Shown: positions 49,311-59,610, numbered from the stretch's first letter. The stretch is DNA of 64,000 bases from Actinomycetota bacterium (GCA_014360685.1 JACIXB010000004.1:1-64000), one strand, 5' to 3'. Notes: generated from the letters alone by a model not told the origin. Program-made: numbers and translations.

Positions 49311-50576
49311 ATGGGTCAGACCATCACCGAGAAGATACTTGCCGCCCACGCGGGCCGGGAGGAGGTCCGGCCCGGGGAGCTGCTGAACGTCAGGGTGGAC
49401 CTGGCCCTGGCCAACGACATCACCGCCCCCCTGGCCATCGAGGCCTTCCGGAAAATGGGAGCCGAGAGGGTCTTCCACCCCGGCAAGGTGGTCCTGGTTC
49501 CCGACCACTTCACGCCGGCCCGGGACATCGCCGCGGCGCGCAACTGCGCGCTCCTGCGGGAGTTCGCCCGGGAGCAGGGGCTGGAGTTCTACTACGAGGT
49601 GGGCCGGGTGGGCATCGAGCACGTGCTCCTGCCCGAGCAGGGCCTGGTGCTCCCCGGCGACCTGGTGGTGGGGGCCGATTCCCACACCTGCACCTACGGG
49701 GCCCTGGGAGCTTTTTCCACCGGCGTGGGCTCCACCGACCTGGCCATGGCCATGGCCCTGGGGGAGGTATGGCTGCGGGTACCGGAGAGCATGCTCTTCG
49801 AGTACGTGGGCGAGCTGCCGCCGTGGGTAGGCGGGAAGGACCTCATCCTGCACACCATCGGTCTTATCGGGGTGGACGGGGCTCGCTACCGGGCCATGGA
49901 GTTCACCGGCCCGGTAATGGAAGAACTTTCCATAGATTCCCGCTTTGCCATGGCCAACATGGCCGTGGAGGCGGGAGCCAAGAACGGCATCTTCCGGGCG
50001 GACGGAAAGACCCTGGCCTGGCTGGAGGACAGGGCCCGGCGATCCTTCCGGGTGCTGGAGAGCGATCCCGACGCCGTTTACGCGCGGAGGTTCACCATCG
50101 ACGTGAGCGGGATGCAACCCCAGGTGGCGTTACCCCATCTCCCTTCCAACGTCCGGCCGGTCACCGAGGTTGGGGAAGTGGAGGTGGACCAGGTGGTCAT
50201 CGGCTCCTGCACCAACGGGCGGCTGGAGGACATGGAGGTGGCCGCCTCCATCCTGCAGGGCCGCAGGGTGCACCCGCGGGTGCGGGCCATCGTCTTCCCC
50301 GGAACCCAGGCCGTCCTCCTGGAGATGGTGCGCCGCGGCTGGATGGAGGTCTTCCTGGAGGCGGGGGCGGCGGTGAGCACCCCCACCTGCGGCCCCTGCC
50401 TGGGAGGGCATATGGGAGTGCTGGCCAAGGGGGAGAGGGCGGTGGCCACCACCAACCGCAACTTCGTGGGGCGCATGGGGGATCCGGAGAGCGAGGTCTA
50501 CCTGTCCGGTCCGGCGGTGGCCGCGGCCTCGGCGGTGGCGGGCAGGATAGTCCACCCCGAGGAGGTGGCGGGATGA
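49311..50576 (+). CDS. leuC: 3-isopropylmalate dehydratase large subunit (set 2)
   Basis: The 421-residue large subunit has [4Fe-4S] ligands Cys300 (GSCTNGR), Cys360 and Cys363 (PTCGPCLGGHMGV). It directly follows leuA and overlaps leuD by 4 nt, and the matching dehydrogenase comes next, so isopropylmalate isomerisation is the most likely role. It could also serve the citramalate branch. The ATG at 49311 has only a weak ribosome site (CGAGGG). Confidence 0.9.
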   Translation: MGQTITEKILAAHAGREEVRPGELLNVRVDLALANDITAPLAIEAFRKMGAERVFHPGKVVLVPDHFTPARDIAAARNCALLREFAREQGLEFYYEVGRVGIEHVLLPEQGLVLPGDLVVGADSHTCTYGALGAFSTGVGSTDLAMAMALGEVWLRVPESMLFEYVGELPPWVGGKDLILHTIGLIGVDGARYRAMEFTGPVMEELSIDSRFAMANMAVEAGAKNGIFRADGKTLAWLEDRARRSFRVLESDPDAVYARRFTIDVSGMQPQVALPHLPSNVRPVTEVGEVEVDQVVIGSCTNGRLEDMEVAASILQGRRVHPRVRAIVFPGTQAVLLEMVRRGWMEVFLEAGAAVSTPTCGPCLGGHMGVLAKGERAVATTNRNFVGRMGDPESEVYLSGPAVAAASAVAGRIVHPEEVAG

Positions 50577-51097
50577 GCGCGGGGATGGTCCTGGAGGGCA
50601 ACGCCTGGCGCTACGGGCGGGACATCGATACCGACGTCATCATCCCCGCCCGCTACCTGACGGCCACCACCCCCGAGGAGCTGGGAGCCCACTGCCTGGA
50701 GGACCTGGACCCGGACTTCGTGCGCAGGGTGAGGCCGGGGGACATGCTGGTGGCGGAGGATAACTTCGGCTCCGGGTCCTCGCGGGAGCACGCCCCCCTG
50801 GCCATCAAGGGTTGCGGCGTATCCTGCGTCATCGCTTCCTCCTTCGCCCGTATCTTCTACCGCAACGCCATCAACGTGGGGCTGCCTATCCTGGAGTGCC
50901 CGGAGGCGGTGGCGGAAACGGAGACCGGGCACCGGCTGCGGGTGGACCTGGAAGCGGGAAGGGTGGAAAACCTTACCATAGGAAAGATTTACCATGCCCA
51001 ACCCTTTCCCGAATTCATGCGGGAGATAATCTCCCGTGGCGGCCTGGTGGAGTACGTTCGGGAAAGGCTTCGGGAGAGGGAGGAGGGAGGCGCCTGA
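50573..51097 (+). CDS. leuD: 3-isopropylmalate dehydratase small subunit (set 2)
   Basis: The 174-residue partner of the preceding gene starts at ATG 50573 inside the leuC stop (ATGA). It has RDIDTDVIIPARYLTAT, with YLTAT at the substrate loop (28-32), and GSGSSREHAPLAIK. Its loop differs from YKFKT in the first copy (37327). Confidence 0.9.
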   Translation: MSAGMVLEGNAWRYGRDIDTDVIIPARYLTATTPEELGAHCLEDLDPDFVRRVRPGDMLVAEDNFGSGSSREHAPLAIKGCGVSCVIASSFARIFYRNAINVGLPILECPEAVAETETGHRLRVDLEAGRVENLTIGKIYHAQPFPEFMREIISRGGLVEYVRERLREREEGGA

Positions 51098-51304
51098 GAG
51101 GAAGGGGGAAGGCGGGTCGCGGAGGCCGGTGGAGAAGGTGCGCGAGCTCCCGCGAAGGGGGAGACCGGATTCACCCCGGGCGAACAGGCGATGAGCGGGG
51201 ATCGTGCGGCTACCGGCGACCGCACGGTGAGCACAAGGTTCGCTCGCTGGACGGGCGACGGGAGCGGCGGCGAGGACCGGAAGCGTGGAGAGGAAAGGGA
51301 GAGG

Positions 51305-52363
51305 ATGTACAGGATAGCGGTGATCCCGGGGGACGGGACGGGACCGGAGGTGGTCCGCGAGGGAGTGAAAGCCCTGGAGGCGGCGGCGGAGGTGGCCGGT
51401 TTTGATTTCCAGCCCACCTTCCTCGATTACGGGGGGGACCGCTACCTGCGGACGGGGCTCACCCTCACCGACGAGGAGCTGGAGGAGCTGCGCGCCTTCG
51501 ATGCCATCTTCCTGGGGGCCATCGGCCACCCGGACGTGAAGCCGGGCATCCTGGAACAGGGGATCCTCCTGAAGATCCGCTTCGGCCTGGACCAGTACAT
51601 CAACCTGCGCCCGGTCAAGCTCTACCCGGGGGTGGAGTGTCCCCTCAAGGACAAGGGCCCCGAGGACATAGACTTCGTGGTGGTGCGTGAGAACACGGAA
51701 GGCCTCTACGCCGGGACGGGAGGTTTCTTGCGCAAGGGCACGCCGGACGAGGTGGCCGTCCAGGAGAGCGTGAACACCCGCAAGGGGGTGGAGCGCTGCA
51801 TCCGCTTCGCCTTCGAGTACTGCCGGCGGCGGGACAAGGAGCGCAAGCTCACCCTGTGCGGGAAGACCAACGTGCTCACCTACGCCTGGGACCTGTGGGA
51901 GCGGACCTTCCGCGAGGTGGCGGCGGAGTACCCGGACATCACCACGGACTACGCCCACGTGGACGCCATCTGCATGTGGTTCGTCAAGAACCCGGAGTGG
52001 TTCGACGTGGTGGTCACGGACAACATGTTCGGGGACATCATCACCGATCTGGGAGCCATCATCCAGGGAGGGATGGGCATCGCCGCGGGCGGGAACATCA
52101 ACCCCCAGGGTACCTCCATGTTCGAGCCCATCGGGGGCTCGGCCCCCAAGTACACGGGGAAGAACGTGATCAACCCCCTGGCGGCCATCTGCGCCGTGCA
52201 GATGATGCTGGACCACCTGGGGGAGGGGGAGGCCGCGGAGCGGGTGGAACGGGCCGTGATGCGGGTCTGCGAGCGGGACATACGGTCCCTCTCCGCGGGG
52301 AAGATGGGCAAATCCACCACCGAGGTGGGGGATCTTGTCGTAAAATACATCCGTGAAGTTTGA
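51305..52363 (+). CDS. leuB: 3-isopropylmalate dehydrogenase
   Basis: The 352-residue dehydrogenase has [11 protein letters not shown], the substrate helix [17 protein letters not shown] with the LLxxR pattern of isopropylmalate dehydrogenases, and [13 protein letters not shown] for metal binding. It closes the leuA-leuC-leuD run. ATG 51305 follows GGGAGAGG; the longer frame upstream lacks such a signal. Its sequence is clearly different from the IDH-like homologue at 37995. Tartrate-type dehydrogenases share this pattern, but context favours LeuB. Confidence 0.9.
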   Translation: MYRIAVIPGDGTGPEVVREGVKALEAAAEVAGFDFQPTFLDYGGDRYLRTGLTLTDEELEELRAFDAIFLGAIGHPDVKPGILEQGILLKIRFGLDQYINLRPVKLYPGVECPLKDKGPEDIDFVVVRENTEGLYAGTGGFLRKGTPDEVAVQESVNTRKGVERCIRFAFEYCRRRDKERKLTLCGKTNVLTYAWDLWERTFREVAAEYPDITTDYAHVDAICMWFVKNPEWFDVVVTDNMFGDIITDLGAIIQGGMGIAAGGNINPQGTSMFEPIGGSAPKYTGKNVINPLAAICAVQMMLDHLGEGEAAERVERAVMRVCERDIRSLSAGKMGKSTTEVGDLVVKYIREV

Positions 52364-52521
52364 GCCGCGGCCGGGAACGCCGGGTAGCCGGGGCGAGGGT
52401 CGCCCCGCTCCCCGACCATGGTAGGGGTCGAGTTTCCATACGCACCCCGCCGTGAGGCCGGCGGCAGGATCGTGTAGGATGTCGAATGCTTGCCAATAAC
52501 TGGTAACGGAAGGAGCAGCCC

Positions 52522-53439
52522 ATGCCGATCCCGGAAGTGGAGAAGATCTGGATGGACGGGGAGCTGGTGGACTGGAAGGAGGCCAAGGTCCACCTCCTAT
52601 CCCATTCCCTGCATTACGGCTCGGGGGTCTTCGAGGGCATACGCGCCTACGAGACGCCCCGGGGAGCGGCGGTTTTCCGCCTCACCGACCACCTGAAGAG
52701 GCTCTTCCGCTCCGCCGCCATCTACCGCATGCCCATCCCCTATTCCCTGGAGGAGCTGGCGGAGGCCACCAAGGTGGTCATCCGGGCCAACGGCCTGAAG
52801 AGCTGCTACATACGCCCCATCGCCTTCCGCGGCTACGGGGAGATGGGTCTTCACCCTCTGGGGGCCCCGGTGAACGTGGCCATCGCCGTGTGGCCCTGGG
52901 GGGCCTACCTGGGGGAGGAGGGCATCCGTAACGGGGTGCGGGCCAAGATCTCCTCCTTCCGTCGCAACGACCCCAACGCCGTTCCCCCGGCGGCCAAGGC
53001 CACCGGGCAGTACCTCAATTCCATCCTGGCCAAGATGGAGGTCACCGAGGCCGGTTACGACGAGGCCATCCTGCTCAACACCCACGGCTTCGTGGCCGAC
53101 GGGGCGGGGGAGAACGTTTTCGTGGTGCGCAACGGGTTCCTCTACACCCCGCCCACCTCGTCCGGGGCCCTGGAGGGCATCACCCGGGACTCGGTGATCC
53201 GCATCGCCGAGGATTTCGAGATCCCCTTCCGGGAGAAGGAACTGGTGCGCACGGACCTCTACCACGCCGACGAGGCCTTCTTCACCGGCACGGCGGCGGA
53301 GATCGTGCCCATTCGGGAGGTGGACGACCGCCCCATCGGGGAACCGGGCCCCGTGACCAGGCGCATCCAGGAGAAGTTCTTCTCCATCGTCAGAGGAGAG
53401 GACGGGGATTACGACCACTGGCTGGAGTACGTGGACTGA
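52522..53439 (+). CDS. ilvE: Branched-chain amino acid aminotransferase
   Basis: Fold-type IV PLP enzyme that makes valine, leucine and isoleucine from their 2-oxo acids. The 305-residue protein has [16 protein letters not shown] near the N-terminus, the lysine-containing [13 protein letters not shown] segment, and [12 protein letters not shown] at the C-terminal phosphate site. GGAAGGAGCAGCCC precedes ATG 52522. Confidence 0.93.
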   Translation: MPIPEVEKIWMDGELVDWKEAKVHLLSHSLHYGSGVFEGIRAYETPRGAAVFRLTDHLKRLFRSAAIYRMPIPYSLEELAEATKVVIRANGLKSCYIRPIAFRGYGEMGLHPLGAPVNVAIAVWPWGAYLGEEGIRNGVRAKISSFRRNDPNAVPPAAKATGQYLNSILAKMEVTEAGYDEAILLNTHGFVADGAGENVFVVRNGFLYTPPTSSGALEGITRDSVIRIAEDFEIPFREKELVRTDLYHADEAFFTGTAAEIVPIREVDDRPIGEPGPVTRRIQEKFFSIVRGEDGDYDHWLEYVD

Positions 53440-53519
53440 CGCCCGCTCCCTGCGCGAGGAGCCCACGCCGGGATGTCGGCCTCCCTGGAGGCGTGTAGGG
53501 GGGCGGACTTGCGGGAGGA

Positions 53520-53546
53520 GGGGCCGGGGTGGAGTTCCCCGGCCCC
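53520..53546 (+). terminator. Perfect hairpin between ilvE and cimA
   Basis: A 10-bp stem (GGGGCCGGGG with CCCCGGCCCC) has a 7-nt loop TGGAGTT. No T tract follows. It lies 81 nt after ilvE and 28 nt before the cimA start, so it may be a terminator, an attenuator or a translation-modulating hairpin. Confidence 0.55.
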
Positions 53547-53574
53547 GACCACGGTGATCGGATTCGGTAAGGAC

Positions 53575-55161
53575 ATGACGGAAAAGACGGTCAAGCTCTA
53601 CGACACCACCCTCCGGGACGGAGCCCAGATGGAGGGGATATCCCTCTCCGTGGAGGACAAGCTGAAGATCCTCCACCGCCTGGACGAGTTCGGGGTGCAT
53701 TACGTGGAATGCGGGTACCCGGGTTCCAATCCCAAGGACGAGGAGCTCTTCCAGCGCCTCAAGGGGGTGGACCTCAAGCACGCCGTCCCCGTGGCCTTCG
53801 GTTCCACCCGCAGGGCCATGATCGGGGCGGACAAGGACCGCCAGCTGGAGGACCTCCTCCGGGCCGAGACGCCGACGGTGTGCATCGTGGGAAAGACCTG
53901 GGAACTGCACGTGCGCACCGCCCTACGCACCGGGCTGGACGAGAACCTGTTCATGATCGCCGACTCGGTGGAATACGCCAAGCGCCGCGGCCGGGAGGTC
54001 ATCTACGACGCCGAGCACTTTTTCGACGCCTATAAGAGCAACCCCCGTTACGCCATGGACACCGTGCGGGCGGCGGTGGAGGCGGGTGCGGACTGGGTAT
54101 GCCTGTGCGACACCAACGGGGGTACCCTCCCCTGGGAGGTGCAACGCATCATCTCCGAGATAAGGGAGGACATACCGGTCCCTATCGGCATCCACGCCCA
54201 CAACGACAGCGAGTGCGCCGTGGCCGTCAGCCTCACGGCGGTCATGGAAGGGGCCTCCATGGTCCAGGGCACCATCAACGGGTACGGGGAGCGCTGCGGG
54301 AACGCCAACCTTTGCTCCATCATCCCCGCCCTGGTCCTCAAGATGGGCATCCCCGCGGTGACCATGGAGAGCCTGGCCGGCCTGACCGAGCTCTCCCACT
54401 ACGTGAGCGAGATCGCCAACATCAAGCCCGATTCCCACCAGCCCTACGTGGGCCAGAAGGCTTTCGCCCACAAGGGGGGGCTGCACGTCAGCGCGGTGAT
54501 GCGCGACCCCGAGACCTACGAGCACATCCGGCCCGAGCTGGTGGGCAACACGCAGCGCATCGAGGTCTCCGAGCTCTCCGGGAAGTCCACCATCATCATC
54601 AAGGGTAAGGAGCTGGGCCAGGACCTCAGCCGCCACCCGGAGAAGGTGCAGGAGATCCTGGACATGATCAAGGAGATGGAGCACCGCGGCTACCATTTTG
54701 AGGCCGCGGACGGCTCCTTCGAGTTGCTCATGCGCCGGGCCCTGGGGATGCATAGGGTCTTCTTCCGGCTGGAGAGCTTCCGGGTGATCATGGAGAAAAG
54801 GGAGGACGGCAAGGTGGTCACCGAGGCCACCATCAAGGTGCACGTGCGTGGCAAGCGCATCATCGCCACCGCGGAGGGTAACGGCCCGGTCAACGCCCTG
54901 GACAACGCCCTGCGCCTGGCCATCGGCCGGGCCTACCCGGAGCTGGAGGACATCGAGCTCCAGGACTACAAGGTCATCATCCTCAACCCGGAGAAGGCCA
55001 CCGCCGCCGTCACCCGGGTGCTCATCGAGACCGGGGACGGTGAGAAGACCTGGGGCACCATCGGGGTGTCCGAGAACATCATCGAGGCCTCCTGGCAGGC
55101 CCTGGTGGACTCCATCGAGTACGGGCTCCTGCACCTCAAGGGCTCGGAGCACGAGCCCTGA
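53575..55161 (+). CDS. cimA: (R)-citramalate synthase
   Basis: CimA condenses pyruvate with acetyl-CoA to start the threonine-independent isoleucine route. The 528-residue protein is of the LeuA-like family but distinct from leuA: KLYDTTLRDGAQMEGISLS, ECGYPGSNPKDEELF, the metal-binding HAHNDSECAVA, NGYGERCGNANL, and a C-terminal regulatory domain (from about 390). The ATG at 53575 is used. It would feed a LeuCD/LeuB-type set to give 2-oxobutyrate. A homocitrate or other synthase is less likely given the CimA-type motifs. Confidence 0.9.
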   Translation: MTEKTVKLYDTTLRDGAQMEGISLSVEDKLKILHRLDEFGVHYVECGYPGSNPKDEELFQRLKGVDLKHAVPVAFGSTRRAMIGADKDRQLEDLLRAETPTVCIVGKTWELHVRTALRTGLDENLFMIADSVEYAKRRGREVIYDAEHFFDAYKSNPRYAMDTVRAAVEAGADWVCLCDTNGGTLPWEVQRIISEIREDIPVPIGIHAHNDSECAVAVSLTAVMEGASMVQGTINGYGERCGNANLCSIIPALVLKMGIPAVTMESLAGLTELSHYVSEIANIKPDSHQPYVGQKAFAHKGGLHVSAVMRDPETYEHIRPELVGNTQRIEVSELSGKSTIIIKGKELGQDLSRHPEKVQEILDMIKEMEHRGYHFEAADGSFELLMRRALGMHRVFFRLESFRVIMEKREDGKVVTEATIKVHVRGKRIIATAEGNGPVNALDNALRLAIGRAYPELEDIELQDYKVIILNPEKATAAVTRVLIETGDGEKTWGTIGVSENIIEASWQALVDSIEYGLLHLKGSEHEP

Positions 55162-55315
55162 GAATCCGTAACCGGGCACCAAGAAGGGCGGGGTGTGCCT
55201 CCATTCCGTCCCGGGATTCCCGGGAGCAGCGGAAATGGCTGGCCGGGTTCCTGGAATATATACCATATCGAAGATATGGGCGTTCACCGATCGTGGGAAG
55301 AGGGAGATGGCGGGG

Positions 55316-56110
55316 ATGAAGATCGCCAGGTACCTTTACCGGGGACACATCCGCTTCGGTATCCTGGAGGACGGGCTTCTCCGGGAGATCGAACGCACCC
55401 CCTTCACCGGCATCCACAGGCAGGGGAGGACCTGCCGGCTCGAGGAAGTGGAGCTCCTACCCCCGGTGTTCCCCCAGAAGATCATCGCCGTGGGGCTCAA
55501 CTACCGCGACCACGCCGAGGAGCTGGGCATGCCCCTGCCCGAGGAGCCGGTGCTGTTCATGAAGCCTCCCTCCTCCCTCCTGGCCCACGGGGGGGAGATA
55601 GTCTATCCCTCCATGAGCCGCCGCGTGGACTACGAGGCCGAACTGGTCCTGGTGTGCGGGAGGGAATGTCGCAACGTCAGCGTGGACGAGGCCTCCGCCT
55701 GTATCCTGGGATACACCTGCGGCAACGACGTCACCGCCCGGCACCTGCAGGCCAGGGACGGGCAGTGGACGCGGGCCAAGAGTTTCGACACCTTCTGCCC
55801 CCTGGGGCCTTGGATCGAGACGGAGGTGGATCCCCTTTCCCTCACCGTGGAATTGCGCCTCAACGGGGAGGTGCGCCAGTCCTCCCCGGCCTCCAACATG
55901 ATCTTCTCCCCGGCGGAGCTCTTGAGCTTCGTCTCCCGCATCATGACCCTCTATCCCGGTGACGTGATCATGACCGGCACCCCGCCCGGGGTGGGGGAGA
56001 TGCGCCCCGGGGACGTGGTGGAGGTGGCCGTGGAGGGCATCGGCGTTCTCCGCAACCGGGTGGTCGCCCCGCCCCTTCCGCGGCCCTCCACGGACGAGGG
56101 AAGGGTATAA
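55316..56110 (+). CDS. Fumarylacetoacetate hydrolase family protein
   Basis: The 264-residue protein is of the FAH family, which includes acylpyruvases, fumarylpyruvate hydrolase and oxaloacetate decarboxylase. Metal ligands are in the RRVDYEAELVLVCGR segment, with IAVGLNYRDHAEELG upstream and GYTCGNDVTARHLQ, DTFCPLGPWI and TGTPPGVG downstream. The substrate cannot be told. ATG 55316 (MKIARYLYRG) is used; ATG 55307 is also possible. It is the last gene before a 240-nt gap. Confidence 0.83.
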   Translation: MKIARYLYRGHIRFGILEDGLLREIERTPFTGIHRQGRTCRLEEVELLPPVFPQKIIAVGLNYRDHAEELGMPLPEEPVLFMKPPSSLLAHGGEIVYPSMSRRVDYEAELVLVCGRECRNVSVDEASACILGYTCGNDVTARHLQARDGQWTRAKSFDTFCPLGPWIETEVDPLSLTVELRLNGEVRQSSPASNMIFSPAELLSFVSRIMTLYPGDVIMTGTPPGVGEMRPGDVVEVAVEGIGVLRNRVVAPPLPRPSTDEGRV

Positions 56111-56351
56111 GGCGGGCCATTTTCTACCTCTTACCCATTTCCACGGGCTTGTCGTCCTCGCGGGCCGCAGTGGAAGGGTGGCCTACCGGTGACGTTCAGT
56201 CCGTGCATCGACCTGACGATAAAGCGGGGGAAGGTTTTCCGGCCGGTATGGGTTTCGCGGGAGGCGGAGATCCGAGGAACCCGCCGCTCCGCTTTCCGCC
56301 ATGTGGCGGGCTCCAGCCGCGAACCCGGTTTTCCGTCCCGGGAGGGATCGC

Positions 56352-57332
56352 TTGAAAGAGATGACCGGGGGAACCTGGAGAGAGGCCCTGGGCCTTATCT
56401 TTAGCCACCGCCTGTGGCCCGCCTCCCTCCTGGCGGCCGTGGGCCTCTCCGAGAGCTGGCGCGTCCTCTTCGGCTGGGGGCCGCAGTGGATGGGGGAGAG
56501 GGTGGCCGGCTGTTTACGGGGAGGCGGGGGATTCACCTACACGGCGGTCCTGCTACTGGCGGCCCTGGCTTCCTTCCTGTTCCTGAGGGTCGTGGGTTAC
56601 GCCGGGGAGATGGTCCTGGTGGCCCAGGTAGGCAGTAGTCCGGGCCCCGTCCCCGCCTTCCGGGATGCCTGCCGAGAATCACGGGGGAGTTACCTCTCCC
56701 TGGCGGTCACCCTATTGCCATGGGATGCGGCCCGCGTGGTCACCGCCTCCCTTCCCTCCCTGGCGGTCATCCTGTGGGGGAAATGGGACCCGCACCTGCG
56801 CCTGCTGTTTCTTTACCTCCTGGTTTTCCTGGCCTGGTTCATGCTGTTCCTGGCGGTCTATGTCCTACTGGGTATCCCGGCGATCCTGGCCGCCCGCCAG
56901 GCGGTAATAAACGGCAAGGCACCCCCGGAGGCCTGGCGGGAAGGCTGGTCCCTTTTCCTGCGGGGGGCCATGGGCTGTCTCCTGATATGGCTGCAGGCAC
57001 TGGCCGCGGATGTCGCTTTCATGGCCCTGGCCTGGCCCCTATCGCTCTTCCTCACCTGGGCGGGGGAAAAGGCGGCGGGAGCAGTCTACCCGCCAGCACT
57101 GTCCTGGGTTTTGCGCGTCCTGGCCCATGCCTTCCTGGCCGCGGCGCTTCTTTTTGGACAGGCGCTGGTGCAAGGTTACAAGTCCTCCCTGTGGACCCTG
57201 ACCTTCCTGCGGCTGGGCGGCGCCGGGAGGCGTTTCCCGGTCCCGGAAGCGCTTCCGGGGGAGGGCGGGGAGGGGCTGGTCTGCCCTCCTCCCGCCGGTT
57301 CGCCTCCAACCCTGCCGGGCGACCAGGCGTGA
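56352..57332 (+). CDS. Polytopic membrane protein of unknown function
   Basis: The 326-residue protein begins at TTG 56352, five nt after GGAGGG, or at ATG 56361. It has about six hydrophobic stretches interrupted by short loops, and a Pro/Gly-rich tail. Its general layout is like the 'glycerophosphoryl diester phosphodiesterase membrane domain' type, but no catalytic motif is visible and I assign no family. It precedes gltX, which has its own promoter. Confidence 0.6.
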   Translation: MKEMTGGTWREALGLIFSHRLWPASLLAAVGLSESWRVLFGWGPQWMGERVAGCLRGGGGFTYTAVLLLAALASFLFLRVVGYAGEMVLVAQVGSSPGPVPAFRDACRESRGSYLSLAVTLLPWDAARVVTASLPSLAVILWGKWDPHLRLLFLYLLVFLAWFMLFLAVYVLLGIPAILAARQAVINGKAPPEAWREGWSLFLRGAMGCLLIWLQALAADVAFMALAWPLSLFLTWAGEKAAGAVYPPALSWVLRVLAHAFLAAALLFGQALVQGYKSSLWTLTFLRLGGAGRRFPVPEALPGEGGEGLVCPPPAGSPPTLPGDQA

Positions 57333-57351
57333 ACCGGGCCGGGTCCGGCTG

Positions 57352-57360
57352 TGGTATCAT
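57352..57360 (+). promoter_or_regulatory. Extended -10 promoter of gltX
   Basis: TGG followed by TATCAT forms an extended -10 that ends 53 nt before the gltX TTG at 57414. No -35 is visible. Confidence 0.5.
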
Positions 57361-57413
57361 AAATGGCGTTGTCCGGACCCGTGAACACCGCTTGAGAAAA
57401 GGAGGAAGTGGGA

Positions 57414-58871
57414 TTGCGTCTGCGCTTCGCGCCCAGCCCCACCGGCTACCTCCACGTGGGGGGGGCCCGCACGGCCCTCTACAACTGGCTCCTGGCCCGC
57501 CGTTCGGGGGGATCCTTCATCCTGCGCATCGAGGACACCGACCTCTCCCGCTCCACGGAGGAGGCCATAGAGGCCATCATGGCCGACCTGCGCTGGCTGG
57601 GGCTGGAATGGGACGAGGGACCGGGCGCCGGCGGCGAGCATTGGCCCTACCGCCAGACGGGCCGCTACGCCCTGTATCAGGACGCCGCCAGGCGCCTCCT
57701 GCGTCAGGGGGACGCCTACCGCTGTTTCTGCTCCCCCGAGGAGCTCCGGGAGAGGCGGGAGAAGGCCCTGCGCGAGGGGGGCAATCCCATGTACGACCGC
57801 CGCTGCCGAGCCATCCCCGAGGAGGAGGCGCGGCGCATGGAGGGGGAGGGGCGGCCCTACGCCCTGCGCTTCCGGGTGCCGGAGGAGGGGGAGACGATGG
57901 TGAGGGACCTGATCAGGGGGGAAGTGGTCTTCCGCAACCGGGAGATCGAGGACTTCGTCCTGCTGCGCAACGACGGGACCCCCACCTACAACCTGGCGGT
58001 GGTGGTGGACGACATCGACATGCGCATCACCCACGTGGTCCGCGGCGACGACCACCTGCCCAACACCCCCAAGCAGTTGCTCATCTACCGGGCGCTTTCG
58101 AAGGAGCCGCCGGCCTTCGCCCACCTACCCATGATCGTGGGCACGGACGGAAAGCCGCTCTCCAAGCGCCACGGCGACGTGGCCGTGGGTTACTACCGGG
58201 AGGCCGGCTTCCTCCCCGAGGCCATGGTCAACTTCCTGGCCCTCCTGGGATGGTCGCTGGACGACTCCACCACCATCATGGACCGGGGGACCCTGGTGGC
58301 CAACTTCAGCCTGGACCGGGTCTCCTCCAAGCCGGCGGTTTGGGACACGGACAAGCTTTACTGGATGAACGCCCAGTACATCATGGCCCTGGACGACCGG
58401 GAGCTGGCGGAGGCGGTGAAGCCCTTCCTGGTCCGCGAGGGCCTTATGGCCGATGACGACCCGCGGGGGATGGAGAAGCTGCGCCTCGCCGCTCCCCTGA
58501 TAAGGGAGCGGATCAAGGTGCTCGCCGACGCGGTGCCCCTCCTGGCCTTCCTCTTCCGGGAGGTGGAGACGGAGGAGGATTCCAGGGATTTCCTGGAAGG
58601 AGAGGAGAACCGCGCCGTGCTGCGCGAAGCCGGCAAGCGCCTGCTGGAACTGGAAAATTTCCACTCCAAGAACATAGAGTCCACGCTGCGGGCCATGGTG
58701 GAGGAGATGGGGCTGAAGCCGCGCAGGGCTTTCCAGCCCATCCGGGTGGCGGTCACCGGGAGCAAGGTGAGCCCGCCCCTCTTCGAGTCCATGGAGCTCC
58801 TGGGACGGGAGAAGTGCCTGCAGCGCATCGCCCGCGCCCTGGAGGCAGGGAGAGACGCGGCGGTGTCGTGA
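57414..58871 (+). CDS. gltX: Glutamyl-tRNA synthetase
   Basis: The 485-residue class I synthetase charges tRNA-Glu and probably also tRNA-Gln, since gatCAB is present. HIGH motif: PTGYLHVGGARTA; KMSKS motif: GKPLSKRHGD. The zinc-type insertion (YRCFC then YDRRC) and the C-terminal anticodon-binding region are present. TTG 57414 is preferred because AAAAGGAGG lies 8 nt upstream; GTG 57408 is too close to it. Confidence 0.94.
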   Translation: MRLRFAPSPTGYLHVGGARTALYNWLLARRSGGSFILRIEDTDLSRSTEEAIEAIMADLRWLGLEWDEGPGAGGEHWPYRQTGRYALYQDAARRLLRQGDAYRCFCSPEELRERREKALREGGNPMYDRRCRAIPEEEARRMEGEGRPYALRFRVPEEGETMVRDLIRGEVVFRNREIEDFVLLRNDGTPTYNLAVVVDDIDMRITHVVRGDDHLPNTPKQLLIYRALSKEPPAFAHLPMIVGTDGKPLSKRHGDVAVGYYREAGFLPEAMVNFLALLGWSLDDSTTIMDRGTLVANFSLDRVSSKPAVWDTDKLYWMNAQYIMALDDRELAEAVKPFLVREGLMADDDPRGMEKLRLAAPLIRERIKVLADAVPLLAFLFREVETEEDSRDFLEGEENRAVLREAGKRLLELENFHSKNIESTLRAMVEEMGLKPRRAFQPIRVAVTGSKVSPPLFESMELLGREKCLQRIARALEAGRDAAVS

Positions 58872-59051
58872 ACCGCTCCTGGGGCCGCTTCCGCTTTGCA
58901 GGGGCGTTATTCCGCGCCCTGGGCCGTCCACAAACCGAAGGAACGTGCGTGGAGCCGCCTGGCGGATAGGGTGCGCGATGGGGCGAAAGGGCATGGGTCC
59001 GGCCGAGTCGATGAAGGCCCGGAGCCCAGGGGACCGGATCAGCGAGGAGGG

Positions 59052-59483
59052 ATGAAGGTGCGCTACCGGTGGCTGGGGACGGCGGGCTTCGAGATCATCA
59101 GCGGATCCACGAGCATCCTCGTCGACCCTTACCTCACCCGCAACCCCAAAGCCCGACCCGTCCAGCCCCTGGGGCCGGAGGATTTAGCGCACGCCGGGGC
59201 CGTCTTCCTCACCCACGGCCACTTCGAACACACCTACGACGTGCCCAGGCTGGCAGGGATTTCTGATGCGCCGGTGTACGCCTCGCCCACCGTGTGCGCC
59301 TCCCTGGCCGCCGACCTGGTGGACCGGGTGCGGCAGGAGGTGGTGATCCCACACCACCACGACGACTTCTACCCCCCGCTGAGCCAGGCCATAGACCTGG
59401 AACCCTTCCTCTCGGAGATGGGAAAAAGGCATCCCGGCGCCAAGGCGAGGGTCCCCTCCATCAACCGGCTGGAGGAGCTTTAA
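59052..59483 (+). CDS. Short metallo-beta-lactamase fold protein
   Basis: The 143-residue product has the MBL core LGTAGFEIISGSTSILVDPY, the metal motif T-H55-G-H57-F-E-H60 (with Glu where Asp is usual) and IPHHHDDFYPPL (101-110). Family members of this type are usually 200 residues or more, so a central block appears to be missing. It may be an internally deleted copy or a minimal variant. It starts at ATG 59052 after GGAGGG. Confidence 0.7.
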   Translation: MKVRYRWLGTAGFEIISGSTSILVDPYLTRNPKARPVQPLGPEDLAHAGAVFLTHGHFEHTYDVPRLAGISDAPVYASPTVCASLAADLVDRVRQEVVIPHHHDDFYPPLSQAIDLEPFLSEMGKRHPGAKARVPSINRLEEL

Positions 59484-59596
59484 AGACACCGACGGGCGAA
59501 GTCACCGGTTACCTTTTTCTGTCATAACCCTTACATGAAGGCAGGAGCGGGCGAGGAAAGCCGCCGGCACCCGCAGCGCCCGGCTTTCCTTCGGCT

Positions 59597-59610
59597 CCTT
59601 TTATAAAAGG
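59597..59610. repeat. 14-bp perfect palindrome
   Basis: CCTTTTATAAAAGG is a perfect inverted repeat in an A+T-rich island just after the MBL gene. It could be an operator or part of a terminator. Confidence 0.55.
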
